Assembly (NCBI GenBank): GCA_002421605.1
Contig: DISJ01000012.1
Span: forward strand, 1 to 64,000
DNA: 64,000 nucleotides
Direction of reading: 5' to 3'
DNA from: Rhodobacteraceae bacterium UBA6213
GTDB lineage: Bacteria; Pseudomonadota; Alphaproteobacteria; Rhodobacterales; Rhodobacteraceae
The notes under the pieces are model-generated. The model worked only from the letters and a program-made list of their open reading frames with translations, had not been told where the DNA came from and made no database searches. Position numbers and translations under genes: made by a program. This document shows positions 43,878-53,195 of this stretch, piece after piece; the first letter of the stretch is position 1; the number at the start of each line of letters is the position of its first letter.

Positions 43878-44849
43878 CTAGGCGACTTTGAGCACGATCT
43901 TGCCAATATGCGCCCCGCTTTCCATGCGGGCATGGGCATGTGCGGCGTCAGCCAGTGCAAATTCGGAATCGTGCACCACCCGCACCGCGCCCGCCTCGAT
44001 CAACGGCCAAAGATGCGCGCGCAAGTCACGCGCTATCTCGGCCTTGGCCGCATCGCTTTGCGGCCGCAGGGTTGAACCGGTCAGCGTCAAGCGGCGCACC
44101 ATCACCTGTGCAAGGTTCAGTTCCACCTTCGGCCCCTGCAGAAAAGCGATGTTCACCAATCGCCCGTCATCCGCAAGTGCCTTGATATTACGCTCAACAT
44201 AGCTGCCCCCTACCATATCGAGAATAAGGTTGGCACCACCCTCGCCGCGCAACACTTTCACAAAGTCAGCATCGCGGTGGTTGATTGCCACAGCACCCAA
44301 ACCCTCGCAAGCCGCACATTTCTCGGGCGTGCCCGCGGTAGCAAACACCCGCGCGCCCAGTGCGCGCGCTACCTGAATCGCCATCGTGCCGATGCCAGAG
44401 CTGCCGCCGTGCACCAAAAACCGCTCACCCGCGCGCAAGGCTGCGCGCATCACCACGTTCGACCAGACGGTAAAGGCGGTCTCGGGCAGGCAGGCCGCAT
44501 CGCGAAGCGAAACACCCGCGGGCACCGGCAAGGCATGTTGCGCAAGACACACGGCGTATTCGGCATAGCCGCCACCGGGCAACAACGCGCAAACGCGGTC
44601 CCCCTCAACCCATTCTGTCACGCCTGCCCCAACCGCGGCAACGTGGCCCGCGCCTTCCAGCCCCGGCAACGGCGAGGCGCCCGATGGCGGCGCATATGCC
44701 CCCGCACGCTGCAATGCATCCGGGCGATTCACCCCGGCATAGGCAAGCCTGATGACAATCTCGCCCTGCCCCGGCACCGGCACCGGGCGCAGGCATTGCC
44801 GCAAGGCATCCGGCCCACCTGGCGTCACTATTTCAACCGCGCGCATCAT
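43878..44849 (-). CDS. NAD(P)H quinone oxidoreductase, PIG3 family
   Basis: 323 aa zinc-free medium-chain dehydrogenase. The PIG3-type N-terminus (RPVPVPGQGEIVIRLAYAGV, NRPDALQRAG), cofactor motif FLVHGGSSGIGTMAIQVARA (about 144-163) and LRPQSDAAKAEIARDLRAHL identify it. Such enzymes reduce quinones by NADPH. ATG 44849 overlaps the COQ9 stop by ATGA, coupling it to coq9, which makes sense for quinone metabolism. The second Met at 44846 could also serve. Confidence 0.9.
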   Translation of the reverse strand: MMRAVEIVTPGGPDALRQCLRPVPVPGQGEIVIRLAYAGVNRPDALQRAGAYAPPSGASPLPGLEGAGHVAAVGAGVTEWVEGDRVCALLPGGGYAEYAVCLAQHALPVPAGVSLRDAACLPETAFTVWSNVVMRAALRAGERFLVHGGSSGIGTMAIQVARALGARVFATAGTPEKCAACEGLGAVAINHRDADFVKVLRGEGGANLILDMVGGSYVERNIKALADDGRLVNIAFLQGPKVELNLAQVMVRRLTLTGSTLRPQSDAAKAEIARDLRAHLWPLIEAGAVRVVHDSEFALADAAHAHARMESGAHIGKIVLKVA

Positions 44850-45493
44850 GGCCGCACCGCCCCTGGCGCGCGAATACCTGAAAGCAGGTCTTTTACACCC
44901 GGCAGATCTACGACACGGCTCTTGAATTTCTCGAACGTCATGATTCCATCGACCCGGTGCGCAATGAAAGCCTCGGTGTCTCGCTGCCCCTCTGAGCTGT
45001 CGCCCATCCAGAACAGCGCGCAGGCCGAATACACCGCCGAAAGCGACATCCGCTTGGAATACCAGTTGAAATCGTCACTGCTGTCGCCCAAAGCGCGCCA
45101 AATCGCATCCGCTGTAGCCCAGATCAGCGCCGCGCCCGTTGCCGCGTTCTGTGGCAGCGCAAAAACAGCTGCCCCGCGGCGCACCAATTCCGGGTCGCCA
45201 GCGTCCAGCCGCAAGCGCAGCGCCAATGCAACACGGTCCCTAATGCGCAGCGCGCGCAAGTCGCTCGCTTCCAACCGCGCCAGCATCACAGCATCGCCAG
45301 CGCGGTGATAGGCAACGGCCAGATCGACCGCGCCGCGCGGGCATACCAGACGCGCCAGCGCAGCATCGATTCCACTCGCCTCAACCGCCGCCGTGAAGGC
45401 CGGGTCGGACCAGCCGTCGAACGGCACATTCGGCAAGATCGCCGCCAGCAGATCGGCTCGCGCCGCCGCCACATCGAGGTTCGAATTCTTCAT
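44846..45493 (-). CDS. coq9: COQ9-family ubiquinone-biosynthesis protein
   Basis: 215 aa helical protein of the COQ9 family, a lipid-binding TetR-like fold that supports ubiquinone hydroxylation in eukaryotes and is found in alphaproteobacteria. The stretch FNWYSKRMSLSAVYSACALF with its following FWMGDSSEG is the family signature. ATG 45493 gives the expected length and is preferred over the longer frame, whose extra residues run into the rpsU promoter. Divergent from rpsU; coupled to the PIG3 gene downstream. Confidence 0.9.
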   Translation of the reverse strand: MKNSNLDVAAARADLLAAILPNVPFDGWSDPAFTAAVEASGIDAALARLVCPRGAVDLAVAYHRAGDAVMLARLEASDLRALRIRDRVALALRLRLDAGDPELVRRGAAVFALPQNAATGAALIWATADAIWRALGDSSDDFNWYSKRMSLSAVYSACALFWMGDSSEGQRDTEAFIAHRVDGIMTFEKFKSRVVDLPGVKDLLSGIRAPGAVRP

Positions 45494-45515
45494 GCCGCCC
45501 ACTCCGCTGCGATGG

Positions 45516-45544
45516 TGGACAAACCATATGCCCGCTGCTATAGG
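45516..45544 (+). promoter_or_regulatory. Probable sigma-70 promoter of rpsU
   Basis: TGGACA at 45516-45521, 17 bases, then TATAGG at 45539-45544, ending 53 bp before the rpsU ATG. Position and spacing fit a vegetative promoter. Confidence 0.55.
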
Positions 45545-45597
45545 ACCGCTTCCTGCAAATGCATGCAACTCAAACCTAGGAAGGTGGTGACAACCAC

Positions 45598-45804
45598 ATG
45601 CAGGTCAGCGTTCGCGACAACAACGTCGAACAGGCGCTTCGTGCCCTGAAGAAGAAACTTCAGCGCGAAGGGGTTTTTCGTGAAATGAAGCTCAAGCAAC
45701 ATTTCGAAAAGCCCTCGGTCAAGCGTGCCCGTGAGCAAGCCGAAGCGATTCGGCGCTCGCGCAAACTGGCGCGCAAAAAGGCCCAGCGTGAAGGCGCGCT
45801 TTAA
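45598..45804 (+). CDS. rpsU: 30S ribosomal protein S21
   Basis: 68 aa basic protein: MQVSVRDNNVEQALRALKKK, then REGVFREMKLKQHFEKPSVK and a Lys/Arg-rich C-terminus. S21 binds near the 3' end of 16S rRNA. GGAAGG upstream. A standalone gene with its own promoter and a strong terminator 40 bp after the stop. Confidence 0.97.
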   Translation: MQVSVRDNNVEQALRALKKKLQREGVFREMKLKQHFEKPSVKRAREQAEAIRRSRKLARKKAQREGAL

Positions 45805-45843
45805 GCGTCTGGAATAGCTGGCGGGGCAACCCGCGTCGATCAG

Positions 45844-45869
45844 CCCCCGCGCACCACGCGGGGGTTTTT
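45844..45869 (+). terminator. Rho-independent terminator of rpsU
   Basis: Perfect 8-bp stem CCCCCGCG/CGCGGGGG with loop CACCA, then TTTTTC. Textbook form. Confidence 0.85.
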
Positions 45870-45944
45870 CTTTGCGCGCCGTGGGTGCAAGCAGACCATA
45901 TTTCGCTCCTGCTTCAGTCAAAATATCCCCGCCGGAGGCCAGCG

Positions 45945-46403
45945 TCAGATCGGCAGCGCGGTGGTCTTGAATACGGTGCGCAGCGCGAACGAGCTTTGCA
46001 TCTGCGCAACGCCGGGAAGCCGCGCAAGATAGGTGCGGTGGATGCGGGCAAAGTCTTCGGTATCCTCTGCGACAACTTTCAAAAGGTAGTCGGCATTACC
46101 GGCCATCAGATGACATTCGAGCACGTCGGGGATCTTGCGCACCTCGCGCTCGAATGCGTCGAGCACTTCGTCGGTCTGCCCCGAAAGCGTGATTTCCACG
46201 AACACTGTGGTTGACCAGCCAAGGCGGCGCGCATCGAGCAGCGCCACATAGTCGCGGATATAGCCTTCGCCCTCAAGCCGCTGGACGCGGCGGTGACAGG
46301 CTGATGCTGAAAGATTTACTTTTTCTGACAGCTCGGCGTTGGTCATGCGCCCCTGCCGCTGCAGCGCGGCAAGAATACGGCGGTCTGTTGCGTCAACTGT
46401 CAT
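45945..46403 (-). CDS. Lrp/AsnC-family regulator (probably of ald)
   Basis: 152 aa. An N-terminal winged HTH (DRRILAALQRQGRMTNAELS, SASACHRRVQRLEGEGYI) and C-terminal RAM ligand domain (FVEITLSGQTDEVLDAFERE, HLMAGNADYLLKVV) make it a typical Lrp. It is divergent from ald with a palindrome between, an arrangement in which Lrp-type AldR regulators sense alanine and control ald. That role is inferred from position. The ATG at 46403 fits the family N-terminus. Confidence 0.92.
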   Translation of the reverse strand: MTVDATDRRILAALQRQGRMTNAELSEKVNLSASACHRRVQRLEGEGYIRDYVALLDARRLGWSTTVFVEITLSGQTDEVLDAFEREVRKIPDVLECHLMAGNADYLLKVVAEDTEDFARIHRTYLARLPGVAQMQSSFALRTVFKTTALPI

Positions 46404-46447
46404 CTCGGCGCACGTTCCTTCGATTTATCAGCCCTATTTTCGAAGAT

Positions 46448-46467
46448 ATATGCCTATTGTCGCATAT
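46448..46467. promoter_or_regulatory. Dyad between divergent Lrp-type regulator and ald
   Basis: ATATGC, eight bases, GCATAT in the 138 bp AT-rich intergenic region. Lrp-type regulators bind loosely symmetrical AT-rich sites, so this is a candidate operator for both genes. Confidence 0.45.
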
Positions 46468-46541
46468 GCACCACCGAAGTTTGCAAAGCAATTGCAGCGC
46501 ATCTGCGCCACACTACGCGCGCGTCACATAAGGATTCCGCA

Positions 46542-47660
46542 ATGAAAATCGGCTGCCCGAAAGAAATCAAACCGCAAGAGTTTCGCGTCGGCATTACACC
46601 CAATGCCGCCCAAGAGGCCGTGCTGCACGGCCATGAGGTGCTGATCGAAACCGGTGCCGGGTTGGGCTCAGGCTTTACCGACGCCGATTACGAAGCTGCT
46701 GGCGCCAAGATCGCGGCAAGCGCAGAGGCGGTTTTTGCCGCCGCCGAGTTGATCGTAAAAGTCAAAGAGCCGCAACCGGCTGAGCGGGCGCGCCTGCGCA
46801 AGGGGCAGGTTCTGTTCACCTACCTGCACCTGGCCCCAGATCCGGAACAGACCGCCGATCTGCTGAAATCGGGTGCTACCTGTATTGCCTATGAAACCGT
46901 GACCGACCGCATGGGCGGGCTGCCGCTGCTGGCGCCGATGTCCGAAGTTGCCGGGCGGCTGGCACCGCAAGTGGGGGCTTGGACGCTGCAAAAGGCCAAC
47001 GGCGGGCGCGGCGTGCTTTTGGGCGGCGTGCCCGGCGTGGGCCCTGCGAAGGTTGTGGTGATGGGCGGCGGCGTGGTTGGCACGCATGCCGCACGCGTTG
47101 CAAGCGGCATGGGCGCCGATGTGACCGTGCTTGATCGCTCCTTGCCGCGGCTGCGCTATCTGGATGATGTATTCGGGCGCGAGTTCAAAACATCTTACGC
47201 AAGTGCTGGCAACATTGCCGAGCTGATCGCCGTTGCAGATATGGTGATTGGCGCGGTGCTGGTGCCGGGCGCCGCTGCGCCAAAGCTTATCAGCCGCGCG
47301 CAACTCAAGACCATGAAACCGGGGGCGGCGCTGGTTGACGTTGCGATCGATCAGGGCGGTTGCTTTGAGACGAGCCACGCGACCACGCACCAAGACCCGA
47401 TCTATGAAGTTGACGGCATCCTGCACTACTGCGTGGCCAACATGCCGGGCGCTGTGGCGCGCACCTCGACCATCGCTTTGGGCAATGCCACGCTGCCGTT
47501 CATGCTGGCACTGGCTGACAAGGGCTGGAAAAAAGCCTGCGCCGACGATGTGCACCTGCTGGCGGGGCTGAACGTGCACGCGGGCAAGCTGACCTATGCC
47601 GCGGTTGGCGAGGCGTTGGGTCTGCCCAGCATCACGCCACAAGCCGCGCTGGCGATGTAA
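46542..47660 (+). CDS. ald: Alanine dehydrogenase
   Basis: 372 aa NAD-dependent enzyme interconverting L-alanine and pyruvate plus ammonia. Active-site Lys75 in IVKVKEPQ and His96 in LFTYLHLAP coincide with the numbering of characterised enzymes; the NAD motif is KVVVMGGGVVGTHAARV. It allows growth on alanine or ammonia assimilation. Start at ATG 46542; divergent from its likely Lrp-type regulator. A bidirectional terminator follows directly. Confidence 0.96.
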   Translation: MKIGCPKEIKPQEFRVGITPNAAQEAVLHGHEVLIETGAGLGSGFTDADYEAAGAKIAASAEAVFAAAELIVKVKEPQPAERARLRKGQVLFTYLHLAPDPEQTADLLKSGATCIAYETVTDRMGGLPLLAPMSEVAGRLAPQVGAWTLQKANGGRGVLLGGVPGVGPAKVVVMGGGVVGTHAARVASGMGADVTVLDRSLPRLRYLDDVFGREFKTSYASAGNIAELIAVADMVIGAVLVPGAAAPKLISRAQLKTMKPGAALVDVAIDQGGCFETSHATTHQDPIYEVDGILHYCVANMPGAVARTSTIALGNATLPFMLALADKGWKKACADDVHLLAGLNVHAGKLTYAAVGEALGLPSITPQAALAM

Positions 47661-47664
47661 AGAA

Positions 47665-47693
47665 AAAGGCCCGGTCGCAAGACCGGGCCTTTT
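47665..47693. terminator. Bidirectional terminator between ald and mscL
   Basis: 12-bp perfect stem AAAGGCCCGGTC/GACCGGGCCTTT with loop GCAA. T-rich on the plus strand after ald, and A-rich on the other side, giving a T-run for the convergent mscL gene. Confidence 0.85.
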
Positions 47694-47709
47694 CAATTGG
47701 TGCGACGTG

Positions 47710-48132
47710 TCACTTCTTCAGCGCGTCGCGGATTTCCATCAGCACATCAAGCTGGCTCGGGCCTGCAGGCGCTGCGGCGGCTGCGGCCTCTTTCTTGACG
47801 GCTGAATCCTTGACCCGATTGACCATCTTCACCAGCAAGAAAACCACGAAGGCGATGATCAGGAAGTTGATCACTGCGGTGATGAACGAGCCATAGGCAA
47901 AGATCGGAGCGCCCGCTTCGCGTGCAACGGCAAGGCTGGTGTAATCGCCCTCGCCAAGGTTCACGAACAGGTTGGAAAAATCCATACCGCCGGTGACCAG
48001 CCCGATGATCGGGTTGATCAGGTCGGCTACCAGCGACGTGACAATTGCCGTAAAGGCAGCGCCGATGATAATGCCGACGGCCATGTCCATGACATTGCCC
48101 TTGGCAATGAAGTCCTTGAATTCTTTAATCAT
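47710..48132 (-). CDS. mscL: Large-conductance mechanosensitive channel MscL
   Basis: 140 aa. The opening MIKEFKDFIAKGNVMDMAVG and the first helix AVGIIIGAAFTAIVTSLVAD, a second helix INFLIIAFVVFLLVKMVNRV and a short C-terminal helix define MscL, the pentameric safety valve opened by membrane tension. ATG 48132 with GAGGAAA upstream; the longer frame adds residues unlike the family. The C-terminal region has an Ala-rich insert before the final helix. Confidence 0.96.
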   Translation of the reverse strand: MIKEFKDFIAKGNVMDMAVGIIIGAAFTAIVTSLVADLINPIIGLVTGGMDFSNLFVNLGEGDYTSLAVAREAGAPIFAYGSFITAVINFLIIAFVVFLLVKMVNRVKDSAVKKEAAAAAAPAGPSQLDVLMEIRDALKK

Positions 48133-48265
48133 GCTACGGTTTCCTCGTTTCCGCCTGGCCCCATTTGGCACCTGTGCTAACGCTACCACAAGATTGTGCA
48201 AAATGCAGCCTTTCGTAATGCATACAGGCCACTTAGCTTTACCCTTGTCGCCAAAGGAGCATCAC

Positions 48266-48961
48266 ATGAACAATCTTTCCGAGTATCCCATTACCCGCCG
48301 CTGGCCGCCGCGCAGGCCGGGCGCAATTCAGCTTTATTCATTGACCACGCCGAACGGAGTCAAGGTTTCCATAGCGCTTGAAGAGCTTGGTTTGCCCTAT
48401 GATGCGCATCTGGTCAGCTTTTCCACCAACGATCAGATGAGCCCCGAGTTCCTTTCGCTGAACCCCAACAACAAGATCCCTGCAATCATCGACCCCAATG
48501 GGCCGGGGGGCAAGCCGCTGGCGTTGTTTGAAAGCGGTGCGATTCTGATCTATCTGGCGGAAAAGACCGGCAAGCTTTTGCCCGCGGCACAGCGCTATGA
48601 AGTGCTGCAATGGCTGATGTTCCAGATGGGCGGAATAGGGCCGATGTTCGGCCAGCTTGGCTATTTCCACGCCTTTGCCGGCAAGGAAATTGAAGACCCG
48701 CGCCCGAAGGAACGCTACCGCGCCGAAAGCGAGCGTCTGCTGAAAGTGCTCGATGCGGCACTAGAGGGGCGCGAGTGGATCGCGGGCGAGTATTCGATTG
48801 CCGATATCGCGATCGCACCTTGGTTGCGTTCGCTGCGTGATGGCTACAAGGCAACTGATATCGTTGGCTGGGGGGCGCTGAAAAACACACCGGCGTATCT
48901 TGACCGGTTTCTGGCCCGCCCCGCAGTGCAGCGCGGTCTGGTGCAGCCACCGCGGCCCTGA
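48266..48961 (+). CDS. Glutathione S-transferase family protein
   Basis: 231 aa. The thioredoxin-like N-terminal domain (IQLYSLTTPNGVKVSIALEE, NPNNKIPAIIDP, ALFESGAILIYLAEK) and an all-helical C-terminal domain are typical of the YfcG/YghU-like GST class, which often show disulfide-bond reductase activity. ATG 48266 follows AAGGAGC; the longer frame is mostly antisense mscL. Monocistronic; convergent with a GMC oxidoreductase gene 12 bp away. Confidence 0.92.
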   Translation: MNNLSEYPITRRWPPRRPGAIQLYSLTTPNGVKVSIALEELGLPYDAHLVSFSTNDQMSPEFLSLNPNNKIPAIIDPNGPGGKPLALFESGAILIYLAEKTGKLLPAAQRYEVLQWLMFQMGGIGPMFGQLGYFHAFAGKEIEDPRPKERYRAESERLLKVLDAALEGREWIAGEYSIADIAIAPWLRSLRDGYKATDIVGWGALKNTPAYLDRFLARPAVQRGLVQPPRP

Positions 48962-48973
48962 AGAATTGCTGCG

Positions 48974-50584
48974 CTAATGCTGCGCTTCGCTGCGCAGCAT
49001 TTCTGCGGCCTTTTCGGCGATCATGATGGTCGGCGCGTTGGTGTTGCCGCCCGGAAGGCACGGCATCACCGACGCGTCGATCACCCGCAAACCCGCAATT
49101 CCGCGCACCCGCAGCGACGAATCCACCACCGCCATCGCATCATTGCCCATGCGGCAGGTGCCGACAGGGTGGTAGATCGTATCCGAGCGCGCGCGGATGT
49201 CTGCTTCCAGCGCAACATCACTGCCATCGTGCGGATAAAGCTGCGCGCCACGCCAGGGCGCCAGCGGCGAGGCATCGAGAATATGTTCGAGCTTGCGCGC
49301 GGCGCGCAGCATCAACGCCATGTCGCGCGGGTCAGACAGAAAACCGGGGTCGATCCGGGGCGCACTTGCGGGGTTGGCAGAGGCCAGCCCAACCGTGCCC
49401 CGGCTGAAGGGGCGCAGCACGCAGATATGGGCCGAATAGCCATCGGCCAGATGCAGACGGCGCATGTGATTATCAACAATACCGATCACGAAGTGAATCT
49501 GCAGATCGGGGCGCGGCAGACCCGGCTGCGAACGCACAAACGCCCCCGCCTCGGCCATTGGCGAGGCAAACAACCCCTCGCCTGAACTGCGCCACGCCCA
49601 GCCCGCGCGCGCCAACCGCGCCAGCCCGGCGGGGTTCAGCCCCACCACGTCGGGGCGCAGGCTGCGGTGGCTGATGATATAATCGAGATGGTCCTGCAAG
49701 TTGGCGCCAACGCCGGGCAGCGCATGCGCCACGGGCACGCGATGGGTGCGCAACTCGTCTTCCGGGCCAATGCCCGACAGTAGCAGAAGTTGCGGCGAGC
49801 CAAAGGCACCTGCGGCAAGGATCACCTCGCGTCGCGCCTCAATGCGAACCTGGCGCAGGAAGCGGCGCAGCAGCACGCCTGTCGCGCGGCCTTCGGAAAT
49901 GAGCACCTTCTTGACCCTTGCGTGGGTCAGCACGGTCAAGTTGGGGCGCGCCATGACCGGGTGCAGATAGGCCGCTGCCGCCGAGCACCGCTCGCCCTTG
50001 CGCGGCCCATGCGCATATTGCGTGACCTGATAGAGCCCGGCGCCCTCCTGACGTGGCCCGTTGAAATCATCGTTGCGCGGAATGTGCGAAGCCTCGCAGG
50101 CGTCAATGAAAGCGCGCGCAATGCGGCGTGGGGCGCTTTGATCTGCCACCTGCAACGGGCCATCGCCGCCGTGCAGCGCATCGCCCCCCCAGACGTTGCC
50201 CTCGGCGCGCCGGAAATAGGGCAGGCACGAGGCCCAATCCCACCCTTCGGCGCCCAGATCGGCCCATTCGTCGTAATCAGAGGGGTGGCCGCGCGTGTAA
50301 AGCATGGCGTTGATTGCAGACGATCCGCCCAGCGCCTTGCCGCGCGGCTGAAACCCGCGCCGCCCCTTGAGGCCCGCCTGCCGCGTGGTGTGAAACGCCC
50401 AGTTGTGAATTGGCGGGCGTCCCGAAACCATGGCCGCCACCAGCGCCGGGGCGCGCACGAAAATATCGCGCCCGGCCCCACCCGCCTCGATCAGACAGAC
50501 CGAAACGGTGGGGTCTTCTGACAGCCGTGCCGCCAGAACAGAACCCGCCGAACCGCCGCCGACGATAACGTAATCAAAAACCAC
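48974..50584 (-). CDS. GMC-family (choline-dehydrogenase-like) flavoprotein
   Basis: 536 aa. The FAD-binding N-terminus YVIVGGGSAGSVLAARLSED, the GMC signature GKALGGSSAINAMLYTRGHP (about 82-101) and the C-terminal active-site region YHPVGTCRMG with the catalytic His identify a GMC oxidoreductase. Likely an alcohol dehydrogenase of the AlkJ/choline dehydrogenase type; no betaine gene is nearby, so the substrate stays open. The start is GTG 50584 with GGAGGGG upstream. Confidence 0.92.
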   Translation of the reverse strand: MVFDYVIVGGGSAGSVLAARLSEDPTVSVCLIEAGGAGRDIFVRAPALVAAMVSGRPPIHNWAFHTTRQAGLKGRRGFQPRGKALGGSSAINAMLYTRGHPSDYDEWADLGAEGWDWASCLPYFRRAEGNVWGGDALHGGDGPLQVADQSAPRRIARAFIDACEASHIPRNDDFNGPRQEGAGLYQVTQYAHGPRKGERCSAAAAYLHPVMARPNLTVLTHARVKKVLISEGRATGVLLRRFLRQVRIEARREVILAAGAFGSPQLLLLSGIGPEDELRTHRVPVAHALPGVGANLQDHLDYIISHRSLRPDVVGLNPAGLARLARAGWAWRSSGEGLFASPMAEAGAFVRSQPGLPRPDLQIHFVIGIVDNHMRRLHLADGYSAHICVLRPFSRGTVGLASANPASAPRIDPGFLSDPRDMALMLRAARKLEHILDASPLAPWRGAQLYPHDGSDVALEADIRARSDTIYHPVGTCRMGNDAMAVVDSSLRVRGIAGLRVIDASVMPCLPGGNTNAPTIMIAEKAAEMLRSEAQH

Positions 50585-50651
50585 CTACCCCTCCCAGGAT
50601 GGGTGGAGCCTCGTGCTTTCAGGGTCTTATGGCAAGCGCCAGCGCGATGCA

Positions 50652-53060
50652 CTAGCTGCGCAAAACGCCACCTGTGGCTTTTGTGACCTTTTCGATGACG
50701 CGCGCTGAAACCGCCTCGATATCGGTTTCGGTCAGGGTCTTGTCGCGCGGTTGCAGCCGCACCGATAGCGCGATCGACTTTTTACCCGCGCCCATCTGCG
50801 CCTCGGCTTTTTCGCCACTGAACTGGTCAAATACGCGCACTGATTCGATCAGCGACTTATCGGCGCCAGCGGCCGCGTTGACCAGCGTCAGCGCCTCGGT
50901 GCGCACATCGACCACAAAGGCAAAGTCACGCTCGACTGCTTGCAGATCGGCAAGCGCCAGCGCCGGGCGCGTGGGCGTTTTCACCTTCGGGAAGGGCAGC
51001 GTTGCGAGTGCGAGCGTAAAGGCAACTGCGGGCCCCTTGACCCCCATGTCGCGCAGCACCCGCGGGTGCACTTCGCCAAAGGTGCCGATGACATTCGGCC
51101 CCAGTGCCATTGCGCCACTGCGGCCCGGATGCCACCACGGCGCGACCTTGCGGTTGATCTGCACCTTCGCAGGCGCGCCGATCGTTGCCAGCACCGCCTC
51201 GGCATCAGCCTTGGCATCGTAAAGATCAACCGGCCGGCGCGAACCAAAAGCATCGCGGGGGGCCGAGGCACCGATCAGCAGGCCGGCCGCCTGCAAGGCC
51301 TGCTCACCCGGCTCGCCACCGCTGAACGCGGGACCAACCTCGAAAAGCGCAAGATCGGCGTAACCGCGCGCCTGATTGCGCGCCGCCGCGGCCAAAAGGC
51401 CCGGCAGCAGGTCGGGGCGCAGATGGGTCATTTCCGATGAAATCGGGTTTTCGATTCGCGTGGCATCCTGCCCACCACCAAACGCGGTGGCCGAAGCGGC
51501 GTCAATGAAGCTGTAAGTCACACATTCGTTGTAGCCCAAGGCCGCCAGCATCCGCCGCGCGGTCTTTTCGCGCACCTGCATCGGCGTCAGAATCGGCGCA
51601 GGCACGCCGGTGGTTTCACGCGCAAGCGGGCGGCCCAGCAAGCCGGTGAGTGAGGCGATGCGCGCCACTTCCTCAACCAGATCCGCCTCGCCCAGCACAT
51701 CGGGGCGCCAAGTTGGCGGGGTGACCATGTTGCCTTCGATGCTAAAGCCCAAAGCTTCGAGTGTTGCGCGCTGCGTTGCTTCGGGAATTTCCATCCCGAC
51801 AAGGCTTTGCACGCGCGCAGGGTCGAGTTTGTAGGCGCGGCTGACATCGGGCACGGCGCCGTCCATGACCACGTCGCTCGCCTCGCCGCCGCAAAGCTCC
51901 AGCACCATCGCGGTGGCCAGCTCTAGCCCCGGCAGGGTGAAGGCGGGGTCCACGCCACGCTCAAACCGGTAGCGGGCGTCAGAAATGATCTTGAGGGCGC
52001 GCCCGGTGGCCGCAATGGTGATCGGGTCCCAATAGGCGGATTCAAGGAATACATCGGTGGTGGTCTCGGTGCAGCCCGAATGCTCGCCCCCCATGATGCC
52101 CGCAAGGCTTTCAGGCTGCGTATCATCGGAAATCAGCATCATGCCGGGGCGCAGCGTATAGGCCTTGCCGTCCAGCGCCAGCAGCTCTTCGCCGCCTTTT
52201 GCCGGGGCGATATGCAGCCCGCCTTGCACCTTGGCCGCGTCAAACACATGCAGCGGGCGGTTCAGATCGTACGTGAAGAAGTTGGTGATATCGACCAGCG
52301 CCGAAATCGGGCGCAGGCCAATCGCCAGCAGGCGCTGTTGCAACCAGTCGGGGCTGGGGCCGTTGGTGACACCGCGGATCAGGCGGCCTGCGAACAGCGG
52401 GCAACCCTTTTTCTTGAGTTCGGGGTCGATTGTAACGGTGATCGGGCAGGCAAAACCGCCGGGCACGGGCTCTATTTCAAGCGGTTTCAGCGTGCCAAGC
52501 CCGCGCGCGGCAAGATCGCGGGCGATGCCGCGGATGCCCAGCGCATCGGGGCGGTTGGGGGTGATTTTGATCTCGATCACCGGGTCCACCACCTCGGGGC
52601 GATGCTCGGCCAGCCAATCGACGAACTTCTGCCCGACATGGCCCGAGTCTAGCTCGATAATACCGTTGTGTTCGTCTGAAAGTTCCAGCTCGCGCTCGGA
52701 TGCCATCATGCCGTGGCTTTCAACACCGCGGATTTTGCCGATGCCAAGGGTCACATCGATGCCGGGCACATAATCGCCGGGCTTGCAGAGCACCACCGTG
52801 ATGCCCTCGCGCGCGTTGGGCGCACCACACACGATCTGCTTCAGCCCTTCGTCGGTTTCCACCATACAAACCCGCAGCCGATCCGCCTCGGGGTGCTGCA
52901 CCGCCGATTGCACGCGCGCCAGCGTGAAATGGGCGAGCTTCGCTACCGGGTTCGTGACGCCTTCAACCTCAAGCCCGAGGTCGGTGAGGGCATAGGTGAT
53001 TTCGTCAAGCGCGGCGTCGGTGTCGAGATGGTCTTTGAGCCATGAGAGCGTGAGTTTCAT
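50652..53060 (-). CDS. pheT: Phenylalanine--tRNA ligase beta subunit
   Basis: 802 aa, full length. N-terminal tRNA-binding (EMAP-II-like) domain over about 40-150 (IVCGAPNAREGITVVLCKPG), B3/B4 editing domain, B5 (about 400-480), the catalytic-like core, and a C-terminal ferredoxin-fold anticodon-binding domain ending VTKATGGVLRS. It forms the alpha2-beta2 enzyme with pheS. GGAG precedes ATG 53060. In most bacteria pheS lies immediately upstream; here a low-GC gene and a palindromic spacer lie between. Confidence 0.97.
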   Translation of the reverse strand: MKLTLSWLKDHLDTDAALDEITYALTDLGLEVEGVTNPVAKLAHFTLARVQSAVQHPEADRLRVCMVETDEGLKQIVCGAPNAREGITVVLCKPGDYVPGIDVTLGIGKIRGVESHGMMASERELELSDEHNGIIELDSGHVGQKFVDWLAEHRPEVVDPVIEIKITPNRPDALGIRGIARDLAARGLGTLKPLEIEPVPGGFACPITVTIDPELKKKGCPLFAGRLIRGVTNGPSPDWLQQRLLAIGLRPISALVDITNFFTYDLNRPLHVFDAAKVQGGLHIAPAKGGEELLALDGKAYTLRPGMMLISDDTQPESLAGIMGGEHSGCTETTTDVFLESAYWDPITIAATGRALKIISDARYRFERGVDPAFTLPGLELATAMVLELCGGEASDVVMDGAVPDVSRAYKLDPARVQSLVGMEIPEATQRATLEALGFSIEGNMVTPPTWRPDVLGEADLVEEVARIASLTGLLGRPLARETTGVPAPILTPMQVREKTARRMLAALGYNECVTYSFIDAASATAFGGGQDATRIENPISSEMTHLRPDLLPGLLAAAARNQARGYADLALFEVGPAFSGGEPGEQALQAAGLLIGASAPRDAFGSRRPVDLYDAKADAEAVLATIGAPAKVQINRKVAPWWHPGRSGAMALGPNVIGTFGEVHPRVLRDMGVKGPAVAFTLALATLPFPKVKTPTRPALALADLQAVERDFAFVVDVRTEALTLVNAAAGADKSLIESVRVFDQFSGEKAEAQMGAGKKSIALSVRLQPRDKTLTETDIEAVSARVIEKVTKATGGVLRS

Positions 53061-53195
53061 TGGTGGGACTCCATGGGCAGCGGGTGCCGCGATAGATCAA
53101 GGATGGTGCGCAACCCGAGAGTTGACGCAAAGCGCGCGATTGCACCGGCGAGGCTTCGCAGAAAGGGCAGCGCGCGAACCGAGGTGTGGGCGCAA

